DNA from: Muscardinus avellanarius
Taxonomy: Eukaryota; Chordata; Mammalia; Rodentia; Gliridae
Assembly (NCBI GenBank): GCA_963383645.1
Contig: OY726560.1
Coordinates: 83,486,593-83,550,592 of the forward strand
Direction of reading: 5' to 3'
DNA: 64,000 nt
Shown piece after piece: positions 1 through 11,423 of the stretch. How positions within the stretch are numbered: position 1 is the stretch's first letter; each line of letters begins with the position of its first letter. Under the pieces are notes generated by a model. The model made no database searches, had not been told where the DNA came from, and was given only the letters and a program-made list of their open reading frames with translations. Both the position numbers and the translations under genes were made by a program.

Positions 1-890
1 ACTACACTGAGGTCCACCAACATTATACAGTATGTGTTTTTTCCCCACAAAGAATGATGATATTTGAGAGGAACAGATCATTGCAATGGGAAATACACAT
101 TACAGTATGTTTTTTAGATTTCCATACAGAATGTTTTGCCATTTTTAAAGATTCTTCTGAAAGGTCAAGATGAATTGTGCTATATCCATTGAATGTTTGT
201 AGGAAGCACTCCCTAGCAGCTCCTGTTGTGATGTGAAAAGAGAGCATGGGAAGTTGCATTCATTTGTTATTTAATTTTAAAGGTCAAATTCTAAGTTCTA
301 GTCTTTGGGCCTCTTGAAAAAAATCTTATTATTATGTGAATCTTCAAGATAAGTGTTGATGAACTCTCACATCCACTGCCCAGTTTAAATAATTCACAAC
401 ACATTGCCAATTCTGCTTTATCTCTTCCTCCCCTGTGTCTCTCTTTCCATCAGCGGATGACATCCCTCTTTTTCCCCAAACACTTTCCCATTTCCTAGGC
501 CTTTTGATACATTTTTAAAGAGAATAGCCACAGGCACATGTAAGCTGGATAGTCTCTAGACTGTCAGCCAGGCACTGTACATAGTTTTCAGACCTCTTGC
601 ACTAATATGTTACAAAATGGGACCCTATTAGCAGTAGCAGATAACATTTTAAGTGTGTTCCAGGTGCTCTCTGAAGAGCCTACTCCATTTTCCTTACCGG
701 GAGCCTTCTCAGTCCTTTCCAGAGGTCCCAGGATGGGTCCACATGCTGTCCTGATCTTTCTTTAGCACTGTCACCTCTGGCAGCTTGTGATATCACCTTG
801 CCGTGCCATCGACTTTTTTCAACAGTGTATATTCGAAAAGCACAGATATACATTAGATATTTTTATATGTACATATATGTACATATATAT

Positions 891-1113
891 TTTTTCTTTT
901 ATTTTTATTTATTTATTTATTTATTTATTTTTGGTGGTAGTACTGGGGTTCCTGGGAGCCCTTCTACCTCCAGGCTACACTCCCGGACCTATTTTTACAT
1001 TTTTATTTGGAAACAGGGTCTCCTAAGCCAGCGGGGCTGCCTTCGAACCTGCGCGATCCTCCTGTCTGTCTCCCAAGCGCGGGGATTACAAGAGTGCGCC
1101 ACCACACCCGGCC
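891..1113 (-). mobile_element. Dimeric B1-ID SINE, young subfamily
   Basis: Read on the minus strand: 7SL/B1-like head, then ID-like tail, then a (TAAA)n end (905-930 on plus). It carries the young-subfamily version of the tail (TTCC...GGAACCCCAGTACC). A possible duplication CATATATAT flanks it (882-890, 1113-1121) but lies in simple sequence. Confidence 0.75.
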
Positions 1114-1130
1114 ATATATATATAAATTTT

Positions 1131-1312
1131 TGTACTAGAGATCAAACCCAGGGACATTCTACCTCCAAACCAGACCCCAGCCCTTTTTAGTTTTTATTTT
1201 GAAATAGAGTCTTATTAAGTTGCTGAGGGTCTCACTAAGTTGCTGAGGCTGGCCGCAAACCTGGGATTCTCCTGTCTCAGGCTGGGATTGCAGGTGTGTG
1301 CCACCAGGCCTG
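1131..1312 (-). mobile_element. Dimeric B1-ID SINE, older subfamily
   Basis: Both halves are present but mutated; the tail reads GGTTTGATCTC at its B box. Confidence 0.7.
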
Positions 1313-1557
1313 ACTATATCTTTAGTCTCTCTGTCTCTGTCTCTCTCTCTTTCTGATGTATAAAATATGCCTTACAGTAGTCTTCCTTGTCTGCAGTTTT
1401 GCTTGTGGTGGTTTTAAACACAACTATATATTAACACTTGTATATAATACTTCAAGAGAGAGAAATCACATTCACATAATTTTTATTATAGTGTTATAGT
1501 TATTCAATTTTATTTTTAGTTATTAATTTTTACTGTGCCTAATTTATAAACAAAAAA

Positions 1558-1746
1558 AATTTTTTTGGTGGTACTGGGGTTCCTGGAAACCCTTTTACCT
1601 CCAGGCTACACTCCCAGACCTATTTTATACTTTTTTATTTGGAAACAGGGTCTCTTAAGCCAGCACAGCTGACTTTGAACCTGCGCGATCCTCCTATCTC
1701 CGCCTCCCAAGCGCGGGGATTACAAGCATGTGCCACCATGCCCGGC
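1558..1746 (-). mobile_element. Dimeric B1-ID SINE, young subfamily
   Basis: Complete, with a perfect 11-bp target duplication TATAAACAAAA (1545-1555 and 1747-1757). Confidence 0.8.
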
Positions 1747-2264
1747 TATAAACAAAATTTTATTATAGTATGTACATAAAGGAAAAGAAGTCTATAAAGG
1801 GTTTGGTTTGATCTGTGGTTTCAGGGATCCACTGGGGGTCTTGGAAAATATTCTCTGCAGATACGGGGGAACTAGTGTACTTTTTCTGGCTAGGCATTAA
1901 GTTTTTTTTTTAATTTGGACTCCTCTGAAAGTCTGCAGCAGGCTTTTCCACAGGATATACTGCCTTGTTGATAAAATGGCTTTCAATTTTTCTTGTGAGG
2001 GTCCCAGTCAGAATTTTAAAGTGAATTTATAGGTGCTCAGATTAGGGCTGAGTGGATGGGGTGGTGGCGTGTATGAATGCTTTGAGTACTCTGGACTTCT
2101 CTGTTTCCTAGAACCCTTTGCACTTGGAGGACTTGATTCTGGTCAAAGTGTGAATCTGAGTGTAAGCAATGGAATTCACCCCCTCTGATATCTTAGGGGC
2201 TTTTTTGGTACTGTAGCATAACCTAATCTACCTGACAGATGTAGACTGGTGGTCTGACTTGGAC

Positions 2265-2690
2265 TGTTTTAGTCCACTTTCTATTGGTACGATAGGTTAC
2301 CACAGACTGGCCAATGAAAGGGAGTTTATTTGGCTCAGGATTCTGGAGGCTGGGAGTGAGGGGATCCTAGGGCATGATACTGGCATGTGGTTGGCTGTGC
2401 CATTTATGGTGGAAGATGAGAGGATGAGAGAAAGCTAAGTGGGGTGGTGCACACCTGTAATCCTAGTACTTGTGAGGCTGAGACTGAGGATCAGAGGTTC
2501 GAAGCCAGCAAAATGGGCTGCCTTTATAACAACTCTTTCTTGTGAAAAGTAACTTCCATGACAAGGACATTAATCTTTGAGGGCTACACCTTCATGACTC
2601 AGTCCTTTCCCATTATTCCAACACTGCCCACTGGGGAGTAAGCCTCTGGCACACAGATTTGGGGACATGCCCCAAACATAGCCACCTCCT
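2265..2690 (-). mobile_element. MaLR-like (MLT/MST type) LTR remnant
   Basis: On plus it reads as the reverse of a MaLR LTR: TTTTAGTCCACTTTCTATTG, an ACAGACTGG...TTTATTTGGCTCA block, TTCTGGAGGCTGGGA, and a later GGACATTAATC...GACTCAGTCC block. A SINE fragment (2437-2520) interrupts it. Ends are approximate. Confidence 0.6.
2437..2520 (+). mobile_element. SINE head fragment inside the MaLR remnant
   Basis: Only the B1-like head remains (TGGTGCACACCTGTAATCC ... GGTTCGAAGCCAGC), followed directly by LTR sequence. Confidence 0.65.
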
Positions 2691-3020
2691 GTAATGAGGT
2701 ACTTGTATTTGGCATGGGCTGTTTCTTTCAGTCAAGATGAAATATGAAAACATTGCTCTTAAGTTGTCTGAAAATGATATAAGGTATTGTGAAGGCTGCC
2801 TTTTGCCACCTGCTTCTTAATTGATCACATATCATTTATTACTTTGAAAGGCATTAGTTTCATCAAGTTAAGGGTTTGTCCAAATTAGCTACATAGCAAA
2901 AATTGCTGGGATGATAACAAGTACTTTTATGACAAGAGGAAATGCTATTTGACTTTACTTTTATTTTGTTTTGTTCTTTTAAAGTCAGTTTTTAAAATTT
3001 TAAAATTTTCTTTTCTTTTT

Positions 3021-3214
3021 TAGTGGTACTGGAGATTGAAACTAGGAGTTCTACATCTAAGCTCCAGTACTTTTTATTTTTTATTTTGAAACAGAATCTT
3101 GCTAAGTCACTGATGGCCTCAGTAAATTACTGTGTGTTGGCCTTGAACCTGAGATCCTCCTATCTCAGCCTTTCAAGTACTCAGATTACAGGCATGTAAT
3201 ACCACATGCCCAGC
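3021..3214 (-). mobile_element. Dimeric B1-ID SINE, old
   Basis: Both halves are recognisable but heavily mutated; the tail half is marked by GGTACTGGAGATTGAAAC on plus. Confidence 0.65.
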
Positions 3215-3244
3215 TTATTTTTATTTTTATTTATGTATTTATTG

Positions 3245-3455
3245 TGGTATTTTTTGTGATATTGGGGATTGAACCCAGGGGTGTTCTACCTCTGAGATGC
3301 ATCCCCAGTTCTATTTTTTATTCTTTATTTTGAAACAGGGTCTTACTAAGTTCCAGAGGGCCTCACTAAGTAGCTGAGGCTGGCCTTGAACCTGAGATCC
3401 CCTTGACTCAGCCTCCTGAATACAAGGATTACAAGATGTGCCACCACATATGGCT
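3245..3455 (-). mobile_element. Dimeric B1-ID SINE
   Basis: Near full length. Tail GGGATTGAACCCAGGGG and head end GATGTGCCACCACATATGGC are seen on plus. Confidence 0.7.
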
Positions 3456-3595
3456 CCTTTTTTATTTTCTGAAATAGGGTCTGACTAGGTTGCCGAGAAT
3501 CTCGCTATGTTTCTGAGGCTGGCCTTGAATTGGAGACCCTCTTGCCTCAGCCTGCTAAGTGCTGAGTTTACAGGTGCATGCACCATGCCCTGCTT
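3456..3595 (-). mobile_element. SINE head monomer
   Basis: Only the B1-like half (TGAAATAGGGTCTGACTAGG ... GCACCATGCCCTGCT on plus), abutting the previous SINE. Confidence 0.6.
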
Positions 3596-4204
3596 ATTTT
3601 AAAAATTTTAATTGACAAATAATAACTGGATATACTTATGGGGTTCAATGTGATGTTTTGACATTTGAACACATTGTAGAAGGATTAAATCATCACACCT
3701 ACTTATCATTTGTGTTGAGAATGTTGAAAACCTTTAGCCATTTTGAAGCAAAGTTTGTCATTATCAAAATATAATCACTACCCAGTGCAACAGATCACTA
3801 AAACTCATTCCTCCTGTCTAACTAAAACTTTGTATTCTTTGACCAACATCTCTTCTTCCCTCCCTGTTTTGCTCCTCACGTTGCACAGACTACTTAGGTA
3901 TGGGGGCTGGAGGCTGAATTGTTGAGGATCATTTTTCACCTTCCCTCAGTCGCTCTGGTTCCCCGCCCAGGAAATAATTGTGAGGCTCCCTGAGGACTGA
4001 GGCCTGAGCCTGAGGCCAGGGAGGACGCCCCCCTGGCTTCCTTGGATCCCCTGTGGACATGCAGACCCTGGGGCTGGTGATCCTCTCAAGGGTTAAACTA
4101 AAACAACTTTCTCCTGCTCAGTGAACTCCCCCTTTCACGAGGAGTTCTGGCCTCTGAAGAATTAATGTTAAGGAACTGGATACCACAAATGTCATTGCTT
4201 TCTT

Positions 4205-4285
4205 TTCTTTTGGCCTGCTGGGGATTGAACCCAGGGCCTCACTCATGCTAGGCAAATGCCGTACCGCTGAGCTACACCTCAGACC
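4205..4285 (-). mobile_element. ID-like SINE (tRNA-Ala-derived monomer)
   Basis: Reverse of GGTGTAGCTCAGCGGTACG...GGGTTCAATCCCCAG. The spacer CACTCATGCTAGGCAAATGC is the classic ID form, absent from the dimer tails. Confidence 0.7.
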
Positions 4286-4287
4286 CA

Positions 4288-4493
4288 CACTTGATTTCCG
4301 GCACCACGAATTGAACCACGGGCATTCTAACTCCGAGTTACACTCCCAGCCCTACTTTTATTCTTTATTTTAAAACAGCCTCTCATTAAGCTTCAGAGGG
4401 CCTCACTAAGTAGCTGAGGCTGGTTGCGAACCTGTGATCCTCCTATCTCAGCCTCCCAAGTATTGGGATTACAATGCACCACCATGCCCAGCT
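4288..4493 (-). mobile_element. Dimeric B1-ID SINE
   Basis: Both halves are present, ending CACCACCATGCCCAGCT on plus. It directly follows the ID monomer. Confidence 0.65.
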
Positions 4494-4522
4494 ACATTTT
4501 ATTTTTTAATATTTGTTTATTG

Positions 4523-4582
4523 TTTGGTACTGGGGATCGAATCCAGGGACATTCTACCTTTGAGCTACGCTCCCAGCCCTAT
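4523..4582 (-). mobile_element. Isolated ID-like tail half
   Basis: GGTACTGGGGATCGAATCCA ... ACGCTCCCAGCCCTA on plus, without an adjoining head. Confidence 0.6.
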
Positions 4583-4587
4583 CTTAT

Positions 4588-4793
4588 TTTTCGTGGTACT
4601 GGAGGTTGAACTCAGGGATGTTCTACCTTTGAGCTATACCCCTTCCCCTATTTTAGTTTTTATTTTGAAACAAGGTCTCACTAAATTGCTGAAGCCCTCA
4701 CCAAATTCCCGAGTCTGGTCTTGAACCAGCCTTCTTATCTCAGCCTCCCAAATACTGGGATTACAGGTGTGTACCAAACATACTTGGCTTAAT
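4588..4793 (-). mobile_element. Dimeric B1-ID SINE
   Basis: Complete but diverged, ending GTGTGTACCAAACATACTTG on plus. Confidence 0.65.
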
Positions 4794-5205
4794 TTTTTAT
4801 TGCAATAATTATAGTTCACAGCAAATTCCCCCCCCCCCCAAAAAAAAAATGTACAGGGTGGTTCATGCAACCTTCACATAGTTTCCTCCAGTGGAGATGG
4901 CATAATTACAACACAATATCAAAACCAGGAAGTTGACATTGGTATGATTCACAGAACTTGGTCAGATTTCACAAGTATGCTCAGGTGTGCAAAGCTATCT
5001 GCAATTTTATCACATTTATAAGCTTGTGTAACCTCTACCACCATCAAGGCGCAGAACGATTCCAATACAACAGGGCTCCCTCTAAAGTGCTGTACCTTTG
5101 TAGCTGCAGCCACCACCTTCCCTTTCTCCCTAATGAACGAACCACTAATCTCTTATCCCTTGCTATAATTTTATTTTGAGGATGATATATAAATGAAATC
5201 ATAGG

Positions 5206-5347
5206 AGCCACGCTTGGTGGCGCATGCCTGTAATCCCAGTACTTGGAAGGCTGAGACAGGAGGATTGTGGGTTCATAGTCAGCCTCAGCCACTTAGTGAG
5301 GCCCTCCACAACTTAGTGAGACCCTGATTTTAAAGAATAAAAAGTAG
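5206..5347 (+). mobile_element. SINE head monomer
   Basis: B1-like head with the CTCAGCCACTTAGTGAGGCC middle block but no ID tail before the next SINE begins. Confidence 0.65.
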
Positions 5348-5557
5348 ATCTGGGCGTGGTGGCGCGCACTTGTAATCCCGGAGTTTGGGAGGCTGAGACA
5401 GGAGGATCACACAGGTTCGAAGCCAGCCTCAGCTACTTAGTGAGGCTCTCAGCAACTTAGTGAGACCCTGTTTCCAAATAAAGTATAAAAAAATATGTCT
5501 GGGAGTTTAGCTTGGAGGTAGAAAAGCCCCTGGGTTCCACCCTCAGTACCACAAAAA

Positions 5558-5592
<35 letters not shown>

Positions 5593-5593
5593 A
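5348..5593 (+). mobile_element. Dimeric B1-ID SINE with (TAAA)n tail
   Basis: Full length, ending in a 38-bp (TAAA)n run at 5556-5593. The A-tail has become a microsatellite. Confidence 0.75.
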
Positions 5594-5611
5594 AAATAAA
5601 AAATAGGGCTG

Positions 5612-5835
5612 GAAGCCAGGTGTGGTGGCACATGCTAATCCCAGTATTTGAGAGGCTGAGACAGGAGGATCACAGGTTTGTGGCCAGCCTCAGCTACTTA
5701 GGCCTTCTGCAACTTAGTGAGACCCTGTTTCAAAACAAAGAATAAAAAATCAGGCTGGGGGTGTAGCTTGGAGGTAGAATGCCTCTGGGTTCAATCCCCA
5801 GTATGAAAAAAGAAAAAAGGAAAAAAAAAAACAGG
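5612..5835 (+). mobile_element. Dimeric B1-ID SINE
   Basis: Third consecutive plus-strand SINE; tail B box GGGTTCAATCCCC intact. Confidence 0.75.
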
Positions 5836-6239
5836 AATTGTAGAGTATGTGGTCTTTTCCTTGAGATCTATACATATTGTGTTCCACCCATTCATTCATT
5901 TTTTTCCTAGTTGCTTCTGAATGTTCTGTGGTGTGGATGTCTCATCATTCATTCATGGTGTTTCTAGTTTTGGGCTCTTATGAATAAAGATTCTGTGGAC
6001 ATGGCTGCACAGGGTTTATATGAACGTGCTTTTTATTTCTATGGATTAATTGCTCAATAGTGAAAATGCAGGGCCATCTAGGAGATGCATGTTCAGTTCT
6101 CTAATGAACTGAAATTTTTCAGACTGGTAGTACTATTATATATTTTTCTAGTAATGCATAAGTGGTTATGTTTCTCCACATTGTTTCCAGTATTTGGTGG
6201 TGTAATTATTATAGCTGTTCTACCTGTTTTTTGTTTTGC

Positions 6240-6311
6240 TTTGTTTTGTTTCGGTAGTGGGGATGGAACTCAGGGTCATTCTACCTCCAAGCTACACCCT
6301 CAGCCCTATTT

Positions 6312-6354
<43 letters not shown>

Positions 6355-6675
6355 TTTGGTGGTACTGGGGTTCCTGGAAACCCTTCTACCTCCGGGCTAC
6401 ACTCCCCAGACCTATTTTTTATATTTTTATTTGGAAACAGGGTCTCTTAAGCCAGAGAGGCTGGCTTCGAACCTGCGCGATCCTCCTGTCTCTGTCTCCC
6501 AAAATGGGGATTACAAGCCTGCACCACCACGCCTGCCTGGCTCTTATTCTTTATTTTTGAAACTGGGTCTCATTGAGTTGCAAAGGGCCTCACTAAGTAG
6601 CTGAGGCTGTCCTTGAACTGCAATCCTCCTGTCTCAGCCTCCCAAATGCTGGGATTACAATAGTGCACCCCACAC
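6240..6675 (-). mobile_element. Dimeric B1-ID SINE split by a younger SINE
   Basis: The ID tail half is at 6240-6312 and the head half at 6539-6675. They fit together once 6313-6538 is removed, restoring the usual CCCTATTTTT...TTATTCTTTATTTTTGAAAC join. I see no clear duplication at the insertion. Confidence 0.7.
6313..6538 (-). mobile_element. Dimeric SINE, young subfamily, nested
   Basis: Begins on plus with a (TTTA)n run (6313-6357), then GGTGGTACTGGGGTTCCTGG, the young-type tail. It lies inside the older SINE at 6240-6675. Confidence 0.75.
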
Positions 6676-6717
6676 TTTTGTCACAGTTTTGTCCATTTCA
6701 TTCATACTTCTTGATTT

Positions 6718-6933
6718 TTTTTTTTTTTTTTTTTTTTGGTGGTACTGGGGTTCCTGGAAACCTTTCTACCTCCGGGCTACACTCCCAGACCTATTTTTAT
6801 ACTTATTTGGAAACAGGGTCTCTTAAGCCAGGGCGGCTGGCTTCGAACCTGCGAGATCCTCCTGTCTCTGCCTCCCAAGCGGGGTGGGGTGGGGGTGGGG
6901 GATAACAAGCCTGTGTCACCACGCCCAGCTGTT
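6718..6933 (-). mobile_element. Dimeric SINE, young subfamily
   Basis: Perfect 11-bp duplication CTTCTTGATTT (6707-6717, 6934-6944). An expanded G-rich patch (GGGGTGGGGTGGGGGTGGGG) sits within the head at about 6881-6900. Confidence 0.8.
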
Positions 6934-7612
6934 CTTCTTGATTTGTAGGTTACTTCAGTGTGGTTTTAATTTGCCTTTCTCTTTGGCTACTGATGTTTGG
7001 TACCTTTCTGTGGTTTTTATTTACCATCTGTGTATGATATTAAATTAAATATCTTTTTATATCTTTTGCATGAATTCTAGTTAGATTTTAACCTTTTTGG
7101 GATTTTTAATCTTGAATATAGAGAGTTCATTACCTTAGATTCAGGGCATTGGCAGATATGGGGTTTGTAAACATTTTCTTGAAATCTATAGCTTGCTTTC
7201 ATCCTCTTGTTAGAAAAAAAAGTTTTTAAAATTTGAATTTGGCTCAATTTGCTGACTTTTTCCTTTTATGAGCCATGTTTTAGATTGTCTCTATTCTCTT
7301 TGTCTAATCCTAGGTTACAAAGATTTTCTCCTAAAACATTATAGTTTTACATATAGTCAAATGTTTTAATTATATACGATACACTTGGGTTAACTTTAAT
7401 AAAAAGTGTGAGGTTGAAGTTGAAGATTTCTGGAGGTTTTACCACTGGACCCTGGACACTCAGAGGCAAGCTCATATTCCTATTTCTGACTTCTCTGTGT
7501 TCTTAGACATGATGTCATGTCTGCCTCAAATTTTACTCCTCTGCTAGGCCTGTGTCATTTGGCCCTATACTAATTATATCTCATCTCTAATTTTGTGTCT
7601 GTGTGTGTGTGG

Positions 7613-7785
7613 GGGGGTACTGGGGATTAAACCCAGGAGTGTTGTGCCTCTGAGCTATACTTTCAACCCTATTTTATTTTGAAACAGGATCTCACTAGTT
7701 TGCCTAGGCTGGCCTTAAACCTGTGGATCTTCCTGTCTCAGCCCCCCAAGTTCAGGTATTATAGGCACACACCGCCCATCAGGAT
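7613..7785 (-). mobile_element. Dimeric B1-ID SINE, old
   Basis: Diverged; follows a (TG)nGn run at about 7595-7616. Confidence 0.6.
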
Positions 7786-8589
7786 TCCATCCCTATTTTT
7801 ACTGCTTTACTGATTGAAAGAATGTAAAAAAAAAAGTCCTGGAGAAAGTTACACCTCTGTCCCACACCCCCATCCACTCACATCCCAGAGGAAGTAACAC
7901 ATTTACTTTGGCCATCTCCCTCCCTCCCATCACCTTCATCTCTGCTTTCTGAAATTCCTTATCTAAGAAATTGTTACCTTTTGTCAGCCTGAAGCTACAA
8001 AGAAAGGAGGCTGCCATCTCATGTCACCCCATTTCCTGCCATCTGCCCCTAAACACCCTTTTCTAAGTGTCCTATAGAAAAGGATTGTAAAAGATCCCAG
8101 GTGCTCTCCCATTCTTGAGGTGGCCCTAATTTCCCCTTGAACATGTAATTTTATGTTTCTTAAATTAAACCTCTGCCTTTGTCTCTGCCAGGCTTGTGTT
8201 GAAATTATTTTTGCTACGGAAGCCAAGAAATCCTGAGGGTCCTGAGGTGAGTTTCCATTTCCCGAGCCAGGGAAACTTCAGGACTTTCCACGGAATTATC
8301 GTGTTTCCCTGTGACATATATATGTGTGTATATGCTGGTACTGGAAAATTGCTCCAGTATTAATTTCCAAAATGTAAAAAGCAGTTGGAGTCTGAGTGCT
8401 AGCGGAAATTAAGGCCTGTAGCCTTAAAAGCACTAGAGATAAATTGAAGCCTTTGGCCCTAATAATATGTAGAGTCAGTGAGCACCTCTGTTTATCTCCT
8501 CTTCTTTGTGATGGGCTTGGGTATGTGCTGCATGTATGCCACTATCTCTATGAACGACATTATGATGTGAGGCTATAATAGACCAAAAA

Positions 8590-8594
<5 letters not shown>

Positions 8595-8637
<43 letters not shown>
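8595..8637. repeat. (TA)n microsatellite
   Basis: Pure TA alternation of 43 bp directly before an L1 3' end. Confidence 0.95.
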
Positions 8638-8639
<2 letters not shown>

Positions 8640-9036
8640 TGGCATTCACAAGAAGATGGAAAGACCTGGAGAACATTATGTTAAGTGAGATTAGCCAATC
8701 ACAGAAAGAGAAGGGACATATGTTTTCTCTGATATGCTCAAGCTAGGGAGTACTAGGGATACCAGAAGGACTCCATATCATGAAGGGGAAACCTCACAAA
8801 GCCAGAAAGAAGGGGTAGGGGAGGAAGAAGGCAGAGGTTAATCAATGAAAAAGCTACATTCGAATATGTGTATACATGTGCATATAACATTGTTAACCTG
8901 GACGCTCAGTTTTAGGAGGGAGGGAAAAGGGGAAGTGGGTGGGGGAGGGCACCAAGTACTGTGTGAATACATGCCACTGTCAGCATGACTCACATTATGA
9001 TGTGAGACTAGAGTACACCAATAAAATGCAATTAAA
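8638..9036 (+). mobile_element. L1 3' end, 5'-truncated
   Basis: Contains the end-of-ORF2 and 3'UTR pattern GAACATTATGTTAAGTGAGA, then a G/A-rich 3'UTR and an A-run near 9031-9041. The same block, reversed, occurs in the L1 copies at 41559 and 51190. Confidence 0.75.
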
Positions 9037-9346
9037 AAAAAAAGAAGTAGCACCCCTTAGTTCCTTAATGTTCATAGGCTTCTGTATTAGCGACTTTTCT
9101 GTTTTAAGGTTTGTAGAAAGCAGTTGATAATTTTTATTTTATTATTATATGAAATATATATCCCTCCAAAAGCCAGTACAGTAGCCACAAAAATTTGTCT
9201 AGGAATTTTGCTTTTTGAAACATTGTCATCTAAATATACCAAGAGCAGTATACATATATGTTTATATCACTTTAAACATTATTATAATGTATAATTGAAA
9301 TGCATCAATAAACATATATTAAATATTAAAAGACAAAAACAAAAAG

Positions 9347-9430
9347 ATGCTGGGGGTGTAGCTTAGAGCAAGTGCTTAGTGCTGAGGCCCTTGGTTCCAT
9401 CCTAGGCTCCAAAGTAACAAAACAGAACAA
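9347..9430 (+). mobile_element. ID-like SINE
   Basis: GCTGGGGGTGTAGCTTAGAG with an A-rich end. It sits 213 bp from the RGS20 exon, downstream on the plus strand and so inside RGS20 intron 1. Confidence 0.65.
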
Positions 9431-9642
9431 ACAAAAACAAAAAAAATGAGAACCAAAACTCAAACCAAAAGCAATGGCAAGCTTTTTAGGTTGGAAAAAG
9501 TTAGACAGACCAGGTAATTTCTATCAAAGCCCTATGTCCATTGTGCAAGGACACTGAGACTGGCTTGCAGCTTCATAGTCTCTCTGGATAAGCCCTTTTT
9601 TATGTCAAGAAAGGCATGGGGATATTGTGAGGACCATCTTAC

Positions 9643-9807
9643 CTTGACATCGGGCACAGCCTGGAGGTCCTCTTCACTTTTTGTGCTTTGGCAAATGTTT
9701 GTGTTATATCTTGCCACCCTGAAGAGCAGCAGACATCGCTGCCACTGAGATGGGATAGAGAAACGTTCCTGGAGGCACTGCTGATCATCTTGGGAGAGCC
9801 TGGGCAT
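9643..9807 (-). CDS. RGS20: RGS20 first coding exon (long isoform N terminus)
   Basis: RGS20 (RGSZ1/RET-RGS) is a regulator of G-protein signalling that accelerates GTP hydrolysis by Gi-class alpha subunits, notably Gz, at membranes. This exon encodes 55 residues beginning MPRLSQDDQQCLQ and ending DLQAVPDVK. From memory this aligns without gaps with the N terminus of the human long isoform (MPQLSQDNQECLQ..., ...LRAVPDIK), at roughly 60% identity. The ATG at 9807-9805 has G at -3. The exon ends in phase 0 at a donor reading AAG|GTAAGA, which is the expected boundary. The RGS catalytic domain is encoded far downstream, outside the window. The exon is not in a CpG island, unlike ATP6V1H. The transcription start cannot be fixed from sequence. 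The alternative, a chance open frame, is unlikely because homology, length and splice phase all agree. Confidence 0.85.
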
Positions 9808-10629
9808 GTCTGGCCACAAAGGCCCCCACGGGAATCTGTCGCCTGGCTTTACCAAAACTAGCTCAGGCTCTTCTCTGCTTTTCTTCTTTTGGCTAATGCT
9901 GGGCTGTCTCAGAGTCTACTGGGGCCCTCCCTGGAAAGTGAAGCTAATCATAGCAAAAGGATTTTCTCCTTTATGGATCAGTAGCTTATTCATGGATCTT
10001 AGCGTTCTATTCTAGGTAAAGCCTCTTATCACTGAATGTCCAGGAATGTTATGACTGCCCCTTGTGGGTAGGCACGTGTTTCTAACTCAAACGTGATCCT
10101 AAATCAAAATGAAATGATTTAAGGGACACACTGGCAGTGTGTTCTTAGACTTCCAGTCTTCAGAATGGTGAGAAATACATCTCTATTGTTTATAAGCCTC
10201 TCAATCTATGATACTTTGGTTTAAGTGCAATTGGACTAAGAAAATCTTCAATAGTTGTAATAAGTGATCTATAAATACTGAGAACAGCCTCGGAGGGACC
10301 TGCAACATAGTCCCTTGTGCGCATTTCTCCCTACTGACTTTGCCCCATTGCTTTGTGCCTCTCTGAAAGAGGAGCTCTTCATGGAGTCTGATAAAGCCTG
10401 CACATCATGCCAATCTGTAGCTGAGGCAGTACAGGGAGGATGATGTGCACATCAGCCTTGCACCAGAACGGGCCCTGGATTTTACTTGCCACAAAATAAA
10501 CAATGTCATCTGAAAACTGACCACATTTACAAGTAGCTCAAGAGTAGAAAGAAGGGGGCTCAGCAGTACCTAAAAGAACTTCTTTCCTCTGCTTTGACTA
10601 TCTCTCACCTGTCCCTTGGTTTGCCCATA

Positions 10630-11060
10630 GTGTTTATCAGCTTCTGTCACAGGTATTGTGATCAAAATACCTGACAAGAAAAACTTAGAGAAGGAGAGGT
10701 TTACTGTACTCATGGTTTTAGAGGTGCAGCTCATGGTCAACAGGCTCTACTGCTCTGAGCCTGAGCTTGGCAGAACATCATCATAATGGATGGGCATGAG
10801 GGAGAGAGAGAGGAAAAGGAGGAGCAGCAGCAGCATCGGTGGCTGGGGAGAAGATAAACACCCCAGAGATCTACTTCCTTCAACAAGGTCCTACCTTCTC
10901 CTAGTCCGGTTAGCCACCAATGGTCTAATCCATCTGCTGAGGTCAGAACCCTCCTGATCATATGTTGTCTAAAAGCCCTGCCTTTGACACATGAGATTTT
11001 GGGGGGATATTCCAGAGTAAAACCACAACTCCTGTCTTGTTCAGGACTATTTCCAGTATT
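10630..11060 (-). mobile_element. MaLR-like LTR remnant
   Basis: On plus: a TTGTGATCAAAATACCTGAC block, GAGAGGTTTACTG...CTCATGGTTTTAGAGG, GGCAGAACATCATCATAATG, and an ending like GATATTCCAGAGTAAAACCA. It resembles the LTR at 49074-49633. Confidence 0.55.
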
Positions 11061-11423
11061 GGTCCCTAAAAGGAGTCCCTCATCACTCCTCTCCAAAGAA
11101 AGCACTGGCTTCCTCTTCTAGGCTCACAGACTAGGTTTAGATGTACCTCTGTTAGTACTGCACTTAGCGAAATTACCTGGCCACCCCAGTGCTCCACAAC
11201 TTGACTCTAAGCAACTCTGAAGAAATACTAAAGGAAATTGGAGTGCCTGGAAAATTTACAACATTCAATAAGGTCTCACCCGCTAAATGAATACTTAAAC
11301 TGTTGTTCCTGTTTGTAAGGGCTTAATCTATGTTGTAAATTATGTTTATTTGTACTGTGTTATGGTAGTGTGAGTATGAACTTTTTGCTTGTATTGTATA
11401 ATTATCCTCCTCAGGATGCCTGT

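Larger units (their letters stand above)
4796..7420 (-). mobile_element. Old L1 (L1M-like) remnant, broken by SINEs
   Basis: Surviving pieces are 4796-5205, 5836-6239 and 6932-7420. On plus they read like the reversed 3' end of an ancient L1: a CAACCTTCACATAG block, AAATGAAATCATA continuing across the SINEs to TAGAGTATGTGGTCTTTTCC, then a hinge typical of ORF2. SINEs at 5206-5835 and 6240-6931 were inserted later. Confidence 0.5.
1..9807 (-). other. RGS20: RGS20 gene, 5' end (first coding exon plus intron 1), partial
   Basis: The gene reads right to left. Its first coding exon is at 9643-9807 and everything from 9642 down to 1 is intron 1. The next RGS20 exon in mammals is GC-rich and encodes a Pro/Leu/Arg-rich segment followed by a cysteine string; nothing like it appears here, so it must lie beyond position 1. 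The intron holds SINEs, an old broken L1 (4796-7420), a MaLR-like LTR (2265-2690) and an L1 3' end (8638-9036). Stretches where I recognise nothing are 1-880, 1760-2264, 2690-3020, 3600-4200, 7430-7610, 7790-8590 and 9040-9346. Assignment rests entirely on the exon at 9643-9807. Confidence 0.8.

Noticed and set aside
23..259. Minus-strand 78-codon open frame at the window start
   Set aside because: No homology recognised and no exon signals; probably chance, though a decayed pseudogene cannot be excluded.
798..1190. Open frames with Gly-Thr-Gly-Val-Pro-Gly and Cys-Ala-Thr phrases, recurring in dozens of places
   Set aside because: These are translations of the antisense SINE consensus, not a protein repeat family.
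10185..10200. TTATAAAC on the minus strand as an RGS20 TATA box
   Set aside because: It is nearly 400 bp from the start codon in AT-rich sequence with no other support; chance is at least as likely.
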